A DNA stretch of 64,000 bases from Cercis canadensis (GCA_003255065.1 QAOA01001695.1:74920-138919); one strand, 5' to 3'. Shown: positions 10,441 through 20,822, numbered from the stretch's first letter. Notes: generated from the sequence alone by a model not told the origin. Numbers and translations: made by a program.

Positions 10441-11670
10441 TCAAAATGGGACAAGCACTTCGTCAGAATTGATCTCTATCCCATAACAATCATCTTCGTT
10501 GGACTGTAATTGATTGTATTGATCAGAATGCCCATGAAATGAATATTTTGTTTGACTTGATGAGGCTTCTTCGTCTTCTAATTGCTGTAATATTTCCACA
10601 ATTTTTCTTTAAAATCATTTCGTTAGGTGGAGGCGGCTAAATCAGCTTGACATAATGATTTTGTTACTAAAAATGTTTCATGAGAAAGATGATTGGTGGT
10701 TAAATGAGGATTTTCTAAAAGCCATTTTGAAACTTTTATCTTTTTGGCATGTTCAAAATTAAACTTTGGCCACCAATGAATTTTGATTTGTTTGGCTAGG
10801 TATTTATGAGAGGGAGGAGGATTAATGTCGTGAAGACAATAATCCCAACACATGATCCAGGGAAGTCGAAATTGAATTATGAAGTAAATAAATTTATAAT
10901 GTTGAGGTAAATTGAAATTTGATTGAAATAATTCCCAACTATTTTTGATTTCTTGAGGAAAAATGGTTGGACAAGGACTGATATCAATGAACCAATCAAT
11001 AAACCAAGCAGGAAATGATTTAGGACAATTATGTTCAAATTAGAAAAACCATGAGTGGGCTAAAGGAGTAACCTAAAGAATATAATATCATGCATCAATA
11101 TAATCTAAATAATTGAATTGAGGGGGATAAAATCGATAAGATTTTTTTTTGGGTATTCTAATGATTGTCCCCACTGGAAAGGATGAATGACTTTTAGAAT
11201 ATTTATTTTTGAAAATGAGACTTTATTTGGGTCGTTACGATCTATAGTAGGAGTGAATTTGATTGAATCATAATCGACTAAAATGAATTTGTAGAATACT
11301 TTGGATTTTTACATTGATTTTAGAAAGTAATTCCTTTTGAAAGGAAAGATGGACTTGGCTATTTGTCTAGGTTCTCTTTCTGTATCTATTGGGAAAATTA
11401 CTAATCGTTTTGCTTTTGGAATGTTGTAAATGGAAGGAATTTTTAGTGTGAGGTGTTTGGGAGATTGAAGGATCAAGAAGTGTTCCAAGAATAGTGTATC
11501 TGTTTGAAGATGATACTGGTGATTGAGGTTGAAATGGTGGTGTGGTTGCTCTTGGTAATGGAATTGGAGGAAGATGTTGGAATGAGGTTAAATGATTTGA
11601 AAGTGATGGAGAAGCTGTCAGTTTTTTGGCAAATGATTCTTTTGATTTTGGAGGTGTTTTCTTCACCCAT
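10441..11670 (-). pseudogene. EPRV-4 last ORF
   Basis: Begins at the ATGGGTGA overlap with the POL stop (ATG 11670-11668). The N-terminal Ser/Pro-rich part (KESFAKKLTASPSLSNHL) is readable. The middle is broken by stops and frameshifts, one next to an A/T run near 11140. The C-terminal part (10853-10623) keeps MCWDYCLHDINPPPSH, and the tail is NEDDCYGIEINSDEVLVPF. Bases 11671-11788 are the C terminus of RNase H. Confidence 0.82.
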
Positions 11671-11785
11671 TCTTGTAATCCTGTAAAAATTCTCTTATAA
11701 GAAAATCTAGTAATTAATTGCTCTCACCTTTTATGAATTCAATATCAAACCCAAAACAAGAAAAAATAGTCTGCCATCTTGCAAA

Positions 11786-11855
11786 ATATACATATACATA
11801 TGTAAATATATGTATATAGGGTATGTGACTCTTTTTCAATCATGACCTTATACTA
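11786..11855. repeat. TA-rich junction between EPRV-4 and EPRV-5
   Basis: An interrupted TA microsatellite (ATATACATATACATATG and similar, 11786-11818) separates two oppositely oriented copies. TA tracts also mark other EPRV borders here. Confidence 0.65.
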
Positions 11856-12050
11856 ATGGCTAGATGGTTAACCTACAGAGCCAGTAGATATAATGGTTAT
11901 GCTTTCGTAGAAGATCAAGTCTTGATTAGAAATTTTAGGAGTATTCTTCAAGATAAAGAACTTGTTTAAACCTTAGATCCTTACTATGTACATATTCTCT
12001 AATATCAAATAACATTAAGATCAAGAAGGATTTCATACTTAGCCATCTAA
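11856..12050 (+). pseudogene. EPRV-5 small ORF1 (64 codons)
   Basis: Starts MARWLTYRASRY and ends SYLAI, the same length as ORF1 of EPRV-8 (26191-26385). Two TAA codons interrupt it, one at 11967-11969 where EPRV-8 and -11 have CAG/CAA. The protein is basic and aromatic-rich and I do not recognise it. Other caulimovirids (badnavirus, tungrovirus) also carry small ORFs here, but no homology is claimed. Confidence 0.75.
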
Positions 12051-12055
12051 GTAAT

Positions 12056-12226
12056 ATGCCAGGATATTATGTTCCGTACATAGAAAATAAAAAACTTTCT
12101 TATTGGTACTATAGTGATAGAGCTAATTACCTTAGAAAGAATAGGCCTAGTAATCAAAGGTTAATTAAGCATTATCAAAAGATTGCTACATATACGCTTA
12201 AGAAGCTTGTTTATCTAGCTGTTTAG
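12056..12226 (+). CDS. EPRV-5 small ORF3, 56 aa, intact
   Basis: An uninterrupted 171-nt frame starting MPGYYVPYIEN and ending VYLAV. It has exactly the same length as ORF3 of EPRV-8 (26624-26794) although the sequences have diverged, which argues for a real coding gene. It is rich in Tyr and basic residues, with no signal peptide or membrane segment. It starts 6 nt after the ORF1 stop because ORF2 is missing in this copy. Function unknown. Confidence 0.7.
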   Translation: MPGYYVPYIENKKLSYWYYSDRANYLRKNRPSNQRLIKHYQKIATYTLKKLVYLAV

Positions 12227-12448
12227 CCTCTGTTTAAATATTTGATTTAGAAGTTCATTATGTTGGACATAGATCTTTAAATTCTAAGACTTTAAGAAGA
12301 TTAAGAGTCTTTCTTGACTTAGTGTTATTCAGCTGGAAAACGTGGTCCCGATAGTAAGTCCTAGAGGCAGTGAAACTGTTGGTCAACGTGGTGGTCCCGG
12401 TGAGTTCAAGAGAGATAATTAATTAAATTAGAGTTAAGATAAATTATA
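12227..12448 (+). promoter_or_regulatory. Conserved spacer between small ORFs and movement gene (EPRV-5)
   Basis: Non-coding. It contains GTGGTCCCG twice and GGCAGTGAAACTGTTGGTCAA, with counterparts in the spacers of EPRV-8 and -11. It could be a structured RNA, splice region or internal promoter; the sequence alone does not decide. Confidence 0.55.
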
Positions 12449-13214
12449 ATGTCAAGGATGATTAAAAGATTGTTGTCTAGCAGATATGAACCTTCTAGTT
12501 CAAATATGGAAGAATATGACTATTCAACAGATAATCAAGATGATAGTAATAATAGAGAAGTTGTTATTTCTAGAATAGAGCAAAATTTACAAAATTGGAC
12601 TATTCCAAAAATTCCATTAACAGAAGTTTATAAAAAAATGCAATTTTTACATATTTCATAATTATGTTATCAAAACAGTAGAACAAACAATATCAGTCAA
12701 AAAGTCAAAAGATACAATCTATCTTCTTTTAGAGAATATGATTAGAAAACATAGGCATGAAGGTTTTAAATATCTCTATATAAGATTAGTTCAAATAGCA
12801 GTTAAACCTCTTCACAGGCTAGGAATAGATACACCTATCCTAGTATGTTTTAGAGATAAAAGAGTAGTAGAATTCAAAGACTCAGTCATAGGAGTCATCC
12901 ATTCAAATCTTTATAATGGTCCTGTATATATAGATTGTTTCCCAAATTACATCATGAGAATAAGTCATTCTGAAACTTCAAAATTTTTAGAACTAAAGAT
13001 CAAGTCAAAAGAAGAAAACTTTCTTTTAGGAATAGAACATATGACAATTATATTTAGAGTTTGTTACAAAGTCATGAAAACCAAAATCAATATAGGTTGT
13101 ATCAAACAATCTCCAAGAGATGAAACTTTAATAATGGAAGTCAATACTCAAAATTCTCTATCAATAACCCCTAAGAGGTTAAGACATGATGAAATTTCAT
13201 ATGTAGATGAATGA
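12449..13214 (+). pseudogene. EPRV-5 movement protein (30K superfamily)
   Basis: Starts MSRMIKRLLSSRYEP, followed by an acidic N-terminal region and WTIPKIP. One frameshift near 12650 separates this from the conserved core (12738-13214) with PLHRLGIDTPILVCFRD and NGPVYIDCFPNY, typical of caulimovirid 30K movement proteins, which act at plasmodesmata. The frame continues toward the capsid region through TGA/TAA codons, so MP and CP were probably one polyprotein. Confidence 0.88.
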
Positions 13215-15064
13215 TAATTAGAAGATGCAGTTCCTCCGAGAATTCAAGAAATTCTATAATTAAATCATATTATGACATCTCCTTCAAGGAATATTACTCC
13301 TAAGTTGTGTAGATCAAACTCTACTAGATATGAACCATCAACTCATTATAGTTATCCTAGAAGATTGGTAGATTTCTCTTTCATAAATTCTTTAGGAATA
13401 AATTTTAGACATGCAATTCCAAACCTATTTCAGATTCACCAAACATATCCCCTACTAGGTCAGATTTTCATAGTCAACTTAATGTCATATCAAAAGAATT
13501 CCAAATAGATAAAGAATATCTTAGAGAATAATTCATGAAAGATTCTAACAAATAGAAAAGAGATTGGCATTTCAAAAGATTTGATAAATATACAACATAC
13601 ACACTCAAAATATTCTATTATCATGAATTAAATGTCATGAAAATCAATATGCCTTTCTTCAAATAGTTCGAAGATTATGTTGAAAGACATGATATATTTT
13701 ATCTTTATTCAAAGTCCAAGATTATTAATAGAAATACTAGGATAAGTCAGAATTGGAAAACCTCATCCAATACAATTGTTACTTCAATCCATCCTCCTTT
13801 AAAAGAGATTACTGTAAAAAATATTCATAATGAGGATGTAGTAGCCTCACCATTCAAAATGACAAATGGTCCCGACAAGGATAATCCTTCATTAAAAGAT
13901 ATTAAAAATATACAATATCAAAATAATTATACAAATCAAACACTCAAAACTGTGTCCGATCAAATGACCAGAATTGAGAATAAACTCTCTTTCTCTTACT
14001 CCTTAGGATCTCCTTCCTTAGTTCTTTCTTCTTTAGGATCTCCTTCAATCTCTTTAACAAATTCAAAAACACAATAGCCTATCTATAGGATACCAAACTT
14101 TTCAAAAATAAAAGATATTATATTTGGAAATGAAGAAACATTAAACCTAATAGTAGAAAAGCTCAAAAATTTAGAAAAAGGTAAGAAACAATCAATAAAC
14201 ATGATCAATAATGAAGAAGATTTAACAATAAATAAACTCAAACAAAATTCAAAATTAGGACAAAGAACATATTAAACTAGGAATTATTATCTAAGACCTA
14301 CTCTTCTTGATATTCAATATGAAGAAAGAAATTAATATATCTATTCAAGCTATGATGGGAATAGTATTTATGAATGGAATATTGATGAAATGAGCGAACA
14401 TAAAATATTAAATCATACAAATGAAATTCTCAAGGCAGTTTATGCTTTTAGAGTCAAAATTCTTTCAGCAGATTTAAAAAATATCCTTAGAATCATTACT
14501 AGTGGTGTCACAGGACAACTAAGAGGTTGGTGGGATAATTATCTCACTGAAGATTAGAGATAGAGAATTCAATAGATCCTGAAACTAAGAGGTTGGTAGG
14601 ATAATCAAGATTAAAGATTTTGATTACCAGAATGTTTGGTTTAATTTCCTATATCTAGCTCCTTATAATCACTCATGGTTCCTGTATTCTATCAAAATAT
14701 CAGTCCTTCACTTCCTTTATGGTTCAAAGANTTATTATCTAAGACCTACTCTTCTTGATATTCAATATGAAGAAAGAAATTAATATATCTATTCAAGCTA
14801 TGATGAGAATAGTATTTATGAATGGAATATTGATGAAATGAGCAAACATAAAATATTAAATCATACAAATGAAATTCTCAAGGCAGTTTATGCTTTTAGA
14901 GTCAAAATTCTTTCAGCAGATTTAAAAAATATCCTTAGAATCATTACTAGTGGTGTCACAGGACAACTAAGAGGTTGGTGGGATAATTATCTCACTGAAG
15001 ATCAAAGATTAGAGATAGAGAATTCAATAGATCTTGAAACTAAGAGGTTGGTAGGATAATCAAG
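13215..15064 (+). pseudogene. EPRV-5 capsid N-terminal half
   Basis: The best frame changes a few times and carries several stops. Readable landmarks are IYEWNIDEM, the motif VTGQLRGWWDNYLTED (a gag/capsid-like signature, also FTGQLKGWW in lineage A), and a Ser-rich segment near 13990-14070. A single N at 14731 is followed by a near-copy of 14284-14730. The capsid text stops at about 15060 and joins the last ORF directly. Confidence 0.8.
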
Positions 15065-15185
15065 ATTAAAGATTTTGATTACCAGAATGTTTGGTTTAAT
15101 TTCCTATATCTAGCTCCTTATAATCACTCATGGTTCCTGTATTCTATCAAAATATCAGTCCTTCACTTCCTTTATGGTTCAAAGA
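14284..15185. other. Single-N join with duplicated sequence
   Basis: 14732-15185 repeats 14284-14730 across the N at 14731; the left copy lacks 7 bp. Probable unmerged assembly overlap. Confidence 0.75.
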
Positions 15186-15676
15186 ATGGTTCTTCTTTTG
15201 TAGACCTATCACTCAAATTTTTGACCCACAAGTCTATCAAGCCTATCTTCTATTCAAACATAATACCCAAAAATTCCTAAAATAGATAAATTCTTATCCT
15301 TTTGTATCAAATTCAATATTGCATCAATCCTCTGTTGGTCTTATGATTTAAATCAAGATCCTCTCTTTCCCTTTATTTTCCTCAAAAATTGATTAGAATA
15401 TTCAAAGTAAAATGGTGGAGGAAATTTGACCTTTCACTAACAAATGTGTCTAGAGTTCAAAAGTATTTGGCACAGATTAATTCCTAGACATTAGTTCAAC
15501 AAAAGACATCCTCTTCAAAAGGTAAAGCAGTGCTCATGAATGAACTTGCTATGCTCAAAGAAAAACTCAAAGAAGTAGAGTCTCAAGTAGCTTCCTCAGA
15601 ATCAGAAGAAGTTAATTCAAGTTTTACACCTTAAAATGAAGATGATTGTTATGGAATAGACATTACGATGGATTAA
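15065..15676 (+). pseudogene. EPRV-5 last ORF remnant (lineage B)
   Basis: Starts within the conserved core (FDYQNVWFNFLYLAPYNHSW, the counterpart of YLDYMDAWYY-HSWF) and ends with QNEDDCYGIDITMD. Several frameshifts and stops. The join to the capsid shows that about 3 kb (capsid end, protease, RT, RNase H, start of last ORF) is deleted. Confidence 0.75.
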
Positions 15677-15940
15677 AGTTGCTCAAGTTCTAACAAGATT
15701 CACATGCTACAAGAATCTCATGCTTCTAGTCAATGTCTAAAAAAACATTCAAAAGCTTTTATGAAGACTTTTCAACAAGACAAAAGTTGGCAAAGTTAGA
15801 AGATTCAAGACATCATGAAAAGTATCTTTGCTTTGCACATCACCAAAGAAGACAAAACTAGTAAAGCAAGAAATGACTCCAGAATTGAAACATTTTGAAG
15901 TCCATGGATTCCAACACTTTTCAAGTCCATATCTCAAGTC

Positions 15941-15948
15941 TATAAAAG
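15941..15948 (+). promoter_or_regulatory. EPRV-5 TATA box (TATAAAAG)
   Basis: TATAAAAG in the context CAAGTCTATAAAAGACAAGCT, close to the EPRV-9 box at 35906. The mirror copy lies on the minus strand at about 16503-16510 in EPRV-6. Confidence 0.7.
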
Positions 15949-16212
15949 ACAAGCTCAAGACAAAAAGAAGGGCAAGTTTTCCAAGTTAGAAGTTAAGTTT
16001 TAGAAGTTTCAAGTTACATACCAAGTTCTAAGTTAGAAATTCAGAAGTTAGGAAAACCTTTCATTAGCCATCAAAGTCCCTCTTCTCCTTATGTATCCAA
16101 CCTTTGTTTGTACTTAATTTCAAAAGCAAGTTTCAAGAACTTCAAAAGTTGTAAGTTTTATCTTGTTCAATATCGAGTTTAATTTCAAGAATTTGCGTTC
16201 ATAATCCCTTCC

Positions 16213-16371
16213 TTGCTTTTCTAGAGGATTACTGGCAGACTAGCTCCCCTTTCATATCATTCATCCCTTTTCTATTTTTCTAGAGGACTACCGTCAGACT
16301 AGCTTCCCTTCTATTTTAAATTACTATTCATTTTACCGTTCATTTTACTACAGGACTACTGCCAGACTAAA
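16213..16371 (+). promoter_or_regulatory. EPRV-5 leader: three GGACTACCGCC-type motifs
   Basis: Variants at about 16221 (GGATTACTGGCAGACTAG), 16283 (GGACTACCGTCAGACTAG) and 16352 (GGACTACTGCCAGACTAA). The spacing is about 60-70 nt as in the other copies. Confidence 0.7.
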
Positions 16372-16693
16372 GGACTTTGATGGCTAATGAAAGGTTTTCC
16401 TAACTTTTGAATTTCTAACTTAGAACTTGGTTTGTAACTTGAAACTTCTAAAACTTAACTTCTAACTTGGAAAACTTGTCCACCCTTGTGTCTTAAGCTT
16501 GCCTTTTATAGACTTGAGATGTGAACTTGAAAAGTGTTGGAATCCATGGACTTCAAAATGTTTCAATTCCGGAGTCATTTCTTGCTTGACTAGTTTTGTC
16601 TTCTTTGGTGATGTGTAAAGCAAAGATACTTTCATGATGTCTTGAATCTTCTAACTTTGCCAATTTTTGTCTTGTTGAAAAGTCTTCATAAAA
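16372..16693 (-). mobile_element. EPRV-6, lineage B terminal fragment
   Basis: Reverse complement of the EPRV-5 3' terminal region. It is cut by the N gap on its right. Confidence 0.8.
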
Positions 16694-16939
16694 NNNNNNN
16701 NNNNNNNNNNNNNNNNNNNNNNNNNNNNNNNNNNNNNNNNNNNNNNNNNNNNNNNNNNNNNNNNNNNNNNNNNNNNNNNNNNNNNNNNNNNNNNNNNNNN
16801 NNNNNNNNNNNNNNNNNNNNNNNNNNNNNNNNNNNNNNNNNNNNNNNNNNNNNNNNNNNNNNNNNNNNNNNNNNNNNNNNNNNNNNNNNNNNNNNNNNNN
16901 NNNNNNNNNNNNNNNNNNNNNNNNNNNNNNNNNNNNNNN
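16694..16939. other. Assembly gap (246 N)
   Basis: A run of N. Open frames drawn across it are meaningless. Confidence 1.
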
Positions 16940-18417
16940 TATATAATGTACATATATGTACATATGTTACGTAAAAAATGTATGCAAGTAATAAAGTTAC
17001 GAGTTAAAGTATTATCCCACAGAGACTGCGGCTACTAAGTACCAAAATTATGCGTATTCTAATTTTATCTAGACAATTGATAAGTGAATTATGGTGATAA
17101 TTTAAATGCAAAATAGTAAACAAAGAACAATCACTGTAATATGAGTAAGAATATGGCGAGAAAGTATCTAGGGTTTCGAGTTCACCGTAGCTAGTATGGA
17201 TCTTTATTCCTAATTCATTAACCAAAAACAATCTTCCTAATTGCTAGCCAAGAACCCTAAATTATTTATTAGTCTTTTCCAAGGTCAAACAAATATATTC
17301 CCAATTATGAGCCAACTATATTCTTATGTGAATTGCGAATAATTTGATAATTCAATTAGTTCTAATGTTTTTTTTAATGGCTACGTAAACCATAAAGGTA
17401 TATTCCTATCCTTTATGCAATTTTTGTTCTTAATCGCTATGGTCTTCAATTACAACTAACTTCCCAGTATCATTATAATTACTAACTCATCTAAATTGAT
17501 GGTCAGTCAAACAGAAGTAGTAAGTATGGAGGTTAAGAAGACAATTGAATAGACGATCTTTTAATTAATTCAGTCGAAATTACAATCCGTCTTAAGCTAG
17601 GCTACATCTCCACCCTAGATGGTGGAATTAATTCATAATAAATGCAAAAAACATAATCACACATAGATCACACATTAGTTACAAGAAGGAGGAAGAAATA
17701 AACTCTTAGAGGTGACGATTCGATGTCGAAAACACCGATCTTCAAGCTTGATCCCTCTTCTCTTCTTGCCTTTTGTGTAAAAATGTGTCAAATCTTAGTA
17801 TAGTCCTAAAAAGTCCTATTTATAGGTCCTAGGAAGTTTAGGACAAAAAATAATTAAAATAAAGTAAGAGTCCTAATGAAATTAGGAAGTTTGGAAGTCA
17901 AATCCCGAGTTGACCGTCCAGGGCTGCAACCTTGGGTTTGGGTGTTGCAGCCTCCTGGTCCCTGCCTGGTGGGTGGTGTGGCGCTGGGTCAAGGGCGCTA
18001 TGGCACCCAACTCTCTACCATTCTACGTTGATCCCTTCATGTTGAGGCGCTAGGTATAGGGCACTACGACACCATCCTCTCTAGATCTTTAGTATTTCTT
18101 CACCTTCCAAGGCGCTGCGGCACTTGGGTTAGGGGGTTGCAGCGCCCTAGCCCCTGTAATCTTTGGTTTTCTTCGCAAATAAGGGGTTGCGGCGCCCAGA
18201 GTGGGGGTTGCAGCGCCCAAGTTGCTGCCTCCATCTCAAAGTTGCCAAAACTTGCTCTTTTTGACACCGAAAAAGTACTATAGTGACTTCCTAAGACTAC
18301 TAAAGTAAAAATCTATAAAAGAAACATTAATTCATAAGAATCAAACCTAAATTATCCTAGAACAAACAATTAACAAGCTAGATAAATACAATATAAGTGG
18401 TATAAAACCAACTTATC
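16940..18417. repeat. LTR-retrotransposon-like non-coding DNA
   Basis: No coding region is found. The stretch 17160-17345 recurs in reverse orientation at 57083-57262, so it is a dispersed repeat. The text around 17005-17040 (TTATCCCACAGAGACTG) resembles the non-coding internal part of plant LTR elements. A GC-rich part (17930-18240) repeats GTTGCAGCGCCC-like words. Element boundaries are not visible. Confidence 0.5.
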
Positions 18418-18434
18418 AATATATATATATATAT
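18418..18434. repeat. TA microsatellite at the EPRV-7 border
   Basis: A (TA)n tract directly abutting EPRV-7 where the viral TATA box would be expected. Confidence 0.75.
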
Positions 18435-19526
18435 GTAAACAGATATGGAACTAAAACTACAATACAATGTTATTGTGGTACAATGATATTCTTCAGACAA
18501 GAGAATTGTCCTTTAATGATGAGCTGGCCGTCTGTTTCTGAAAGAGAACTTTATCTTTTGTTGAAGAGATTGAATGATTGTCCTTGATATGGGCTAGCAG
18601 ATTGAGAGAATCTTGGCTTTTGTCAAAAATTACTTTTATCATGTGAGTAATGACTTTTGATGAGCTGGTATATTGAAGAGAGAATATTCAGATAAGGAAT
18701 GACTAAAGTTGATGCTTTATTCACATGCTAGATAAATATTATCTGCTTGAAATGACTTTGAAGAGTTTGTCTTTATTCAGAATGAGACAAACACTTCATC
18801 AAAAGTAAGATTTATCCCATAACAGTCATCTTCATTTGATTGTAGCTGGCTATATTGATCTAAGTGTCCTTGTGAAGGTTCCTTTGTGTCACTAGATGAA
18901 GCTTCTTCTTCTTCTAATTGTTGAATGGTCTTCTTTAGTTTGTCTTTGAAATCTTTTCTTGAGGTTGAGGTTGCAAGATCGGCTTAGCAGAATGACTTCG
19001 TGACTAGAAANGTTGATGCTTTATTCACATGCTCGATAAATATTATCTGCTTGAAATGACTTTGAAGAGTTTGTCTTTATTCAGAATGAGACAAACACTT
19101 CATCAGAAGTAAGATTTATCCCATAACAGTCGTCTTCATTTGATTGTAGCTGGCTATATTGATCTAAGTGTCCTTGTGAAGGTTCCTTTGTGTCACTAGA
19201 TGAAGCTTCTTCTTCTTCTAATTGTTGAATGGTCTTCTTTAGTTTGTCTTTGAAATCTTTTCTTGAGGTTGAGGTTGCAAGATCGGCTTAGTAGAATGAC
19301 TTCGTGACTAGAAAAGTTTCATGAGACGGATGATTGATTGTGAGATGGGGATTTTCAGAGAGCCATTTTACTACTTCATTTCTTTTAGCATGATCGAAAT
19401 TGAATTTGGACCACCATCTAATTTTTATCTGTCTGGCTAGGTACTTATGAAAAGGAGGAGGATTAGTTTCATGGAGACATTAGTCCCAACACATAATCAA
19501 TGGAAGATAGAATTGAATTATGAATA
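18435..19526 (-). mobile_element. EPRV-7, lineage A fragment (last ORF only)
   Basis: Minus-strand remnant of the last ORF C-terminal part and the DNA just upstream of the promoter. 19012-19314 repeats 18708-19010 across the N at 19011 (probable assembly overlap). It joins EPRV-8 head-to-head at about 19527. Confidence 0.85.
18777..19526 (-). pseudogene. EPRV-7 last ORF, C-terminal third
   Basis: Both duplicated pieces end in NEDDCYGINLTSDEVFVSF. A TAA replaces the Gln codon in the KSF(C/Y)QADLA segment in both. Upstream, WWSKFNFDH-like text and the PWIMCWD counterpart are readable with substitutions. Confidence 0.78.
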
Positions 19527-19534
19527 AAATTATA

Positions 19535-20035
19535 CTAGTACCCAAGCTCATTATGATGCCACCCAACTCCATGAATGGAATATAGATGGACAAACTGAAT
19601 ATCAAATCCTTAGAACCTTAGAAGAAATGACCATGGCAACTACTGCCTATAACAGAAGAAATAATGAAAAACAAACTCTAGTTTATTAATTGCAAGATTT
19701 ACGAGACAATTAAAAGGTTAGTGGGATAATTATATTAGTGCAACAGATAAAGCAAACATATTAGGAGATGTAGTCAAATAAGAAGTTATTGAAGGACAAG
19801 TAGTAGAAATTCATGAAAATGTAGCCAAATTACTTTATTTAATAACCAAACATTTCATAGGGAATCCTTTACAGATGCAAGAAAGATCTTCAGAAGTCTT
19901 AAATAATTTAAAATGTCCAAAAATATATGATTTTAGGTGGTATAAAGATGTTTTCTTAACAAAATTATGCTCTAGAACTGATAGTTTACAACTATATTGG
20001 AAAGAAAGATTTATAGTAGGACTTCCAAAATTCAA
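19535..20035 (+). pseudogene. EPRV-8 capsid fragment
   Basis: Reads TSTQAHYDATQLHEWNID, then RQLKG-W (TGG to TAG), NVAKLLYLITKHFIGNP and WYKDVFLTKLCSRTDS. One base is missing near 19680. At about 20036 the capsid frame joins the last ORF, a deletion of the same kind as in EPRV-5. Confidence 0.82.
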
Positions 20036-20467
20036 CTCCGTCTTCCATGGATTATGTGCTGGGGCTACTGTCTCCATGAAACTAATCCTCTTCCTTTTCA
20101 TAAGTACCTAGCCAGATAGATAAAAATTCGATGGTGGCCCAAATTGAATTTTGATCATGCTAAAAGAAATGAAGTAGCAAAATGGCTCTCTAAAAATCCT
20201 CATCTCACAATCAATCCTCCATCTTATGAAACTTTTCTAGTCACAAAGTCATTCTACCAAGCCGATCTTGCAGCCTCAACCTCAAGAAAAGATTTCAAAG
20301 AAAAACTAAAGAAGACCCTTCAACAATTAGAAAAAGAAAAAGCTTCATCTAGTGACACATAGGAACCTTCACAAGGGCACTCAGATCAATATAGCCAGCT
20401 ACAATCAAATGAAGACGACTGTTATGGGATAAATATTACTTCTGATGAAGTATTTGTCTCATTCTGA
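20036..20467 (+). pseudogene. EPRV-8 last ORF, C-terminal part
   Basis: Reads from the PWIMCWGYCLHETNP segment through WWPKLNFDHAKR and SRKDFKEKLKKTLQQLEKE (a short predicted coiled coil) to NEDDCYGINITSDEVFVSF, stop 20465-20467. A TAG sits where most copies have a Lys codon (near 20360). Confidence 0.82.
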
Positions 20468-20815
20468 ATAAAGACAAACTCATCAAAGTCATTTCAAGCA
20501 GACAATATTTATCAAGCATGTGAATAAAGCATCAACTTTAGTCATTCCTTATCCGAAGATTCTCTCTTCAATATGCCAGCTCATCAAAAGCCATTATTCA
20601 CGTGATAAAAGTATTTTTGACAAAAGCCAAGATTCTCTCAATCTGCCAACCCATATCAAGGACAATCATGCAATCTCTTCAACAAAAGATAAAGTTCTCT
20701 TTCAGAAATAGCCAACTCATCATCAAAGGACGATTCTCTTATCTGAAGAATATCATTGTACCACAATAAATTACATTGCATTGTAGTTTCAGTTTCATTT
20801 CTGTCTATAAATAGC

Positions 20816-20822
20816 TAGTTGA
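20816..20822 (+). promoter_or_regulatory. EPRV-8 TATA box, 75 bp upstream of the CACTA-1 insertion
   Basis: TATAAAT in the context CTGTCTATAAATAGC. Transcripts started here would run into CACTA-1. Confidence 0.7.

Larger units (their letters stand above)
10017..11788 (-). mobile_element. EPRV-4, lineage A fragment (RNase H end to promoter)
   Basis: Minus-strand copy containing the end of RNase H, the last ORF and a TATAAAT box at 10174-10180. It begins at the single N in the same terminal-redundancy region where EPRV-3 ends, and its right border is TA-rich DNA (11786-11818). Confidence 0.88.
11819..16371 (+). mobile_element. EPRV-5, lineage B copy lacking POL
   Basis: Contains small ORF1, small ORF3, the conserved spacer, movement protein, capsid N-terminal half, the last-ORF remnant, promoter and leader. 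ORF2 is absent, and everything from the capsid C terminus through RNase H is deleted. No primer-binding site precedes ORF1. Confidence 0.88.
15757..16693. repeat. Long inverted repeat of two lineage-B termini
   Basis: The arms 15757-16079 (EPRV-5, plus) and 16372-16693 (EPRV-6, minus) are about 322-bp near-identical reverse complements with a 292-bp spacer that holds the EPRV-5 leader motifs. Each arm carries a TATAAAAG box, so two promoters face each other. The right arm runs into an N gap. Confidence 0.88.

Noticed and set aside
16553..16974. Open frames spanning the N gap
   Set aside because: They consist mostly of unknown residues; the readable ends are the EPRV-6 terminal non-coding region.
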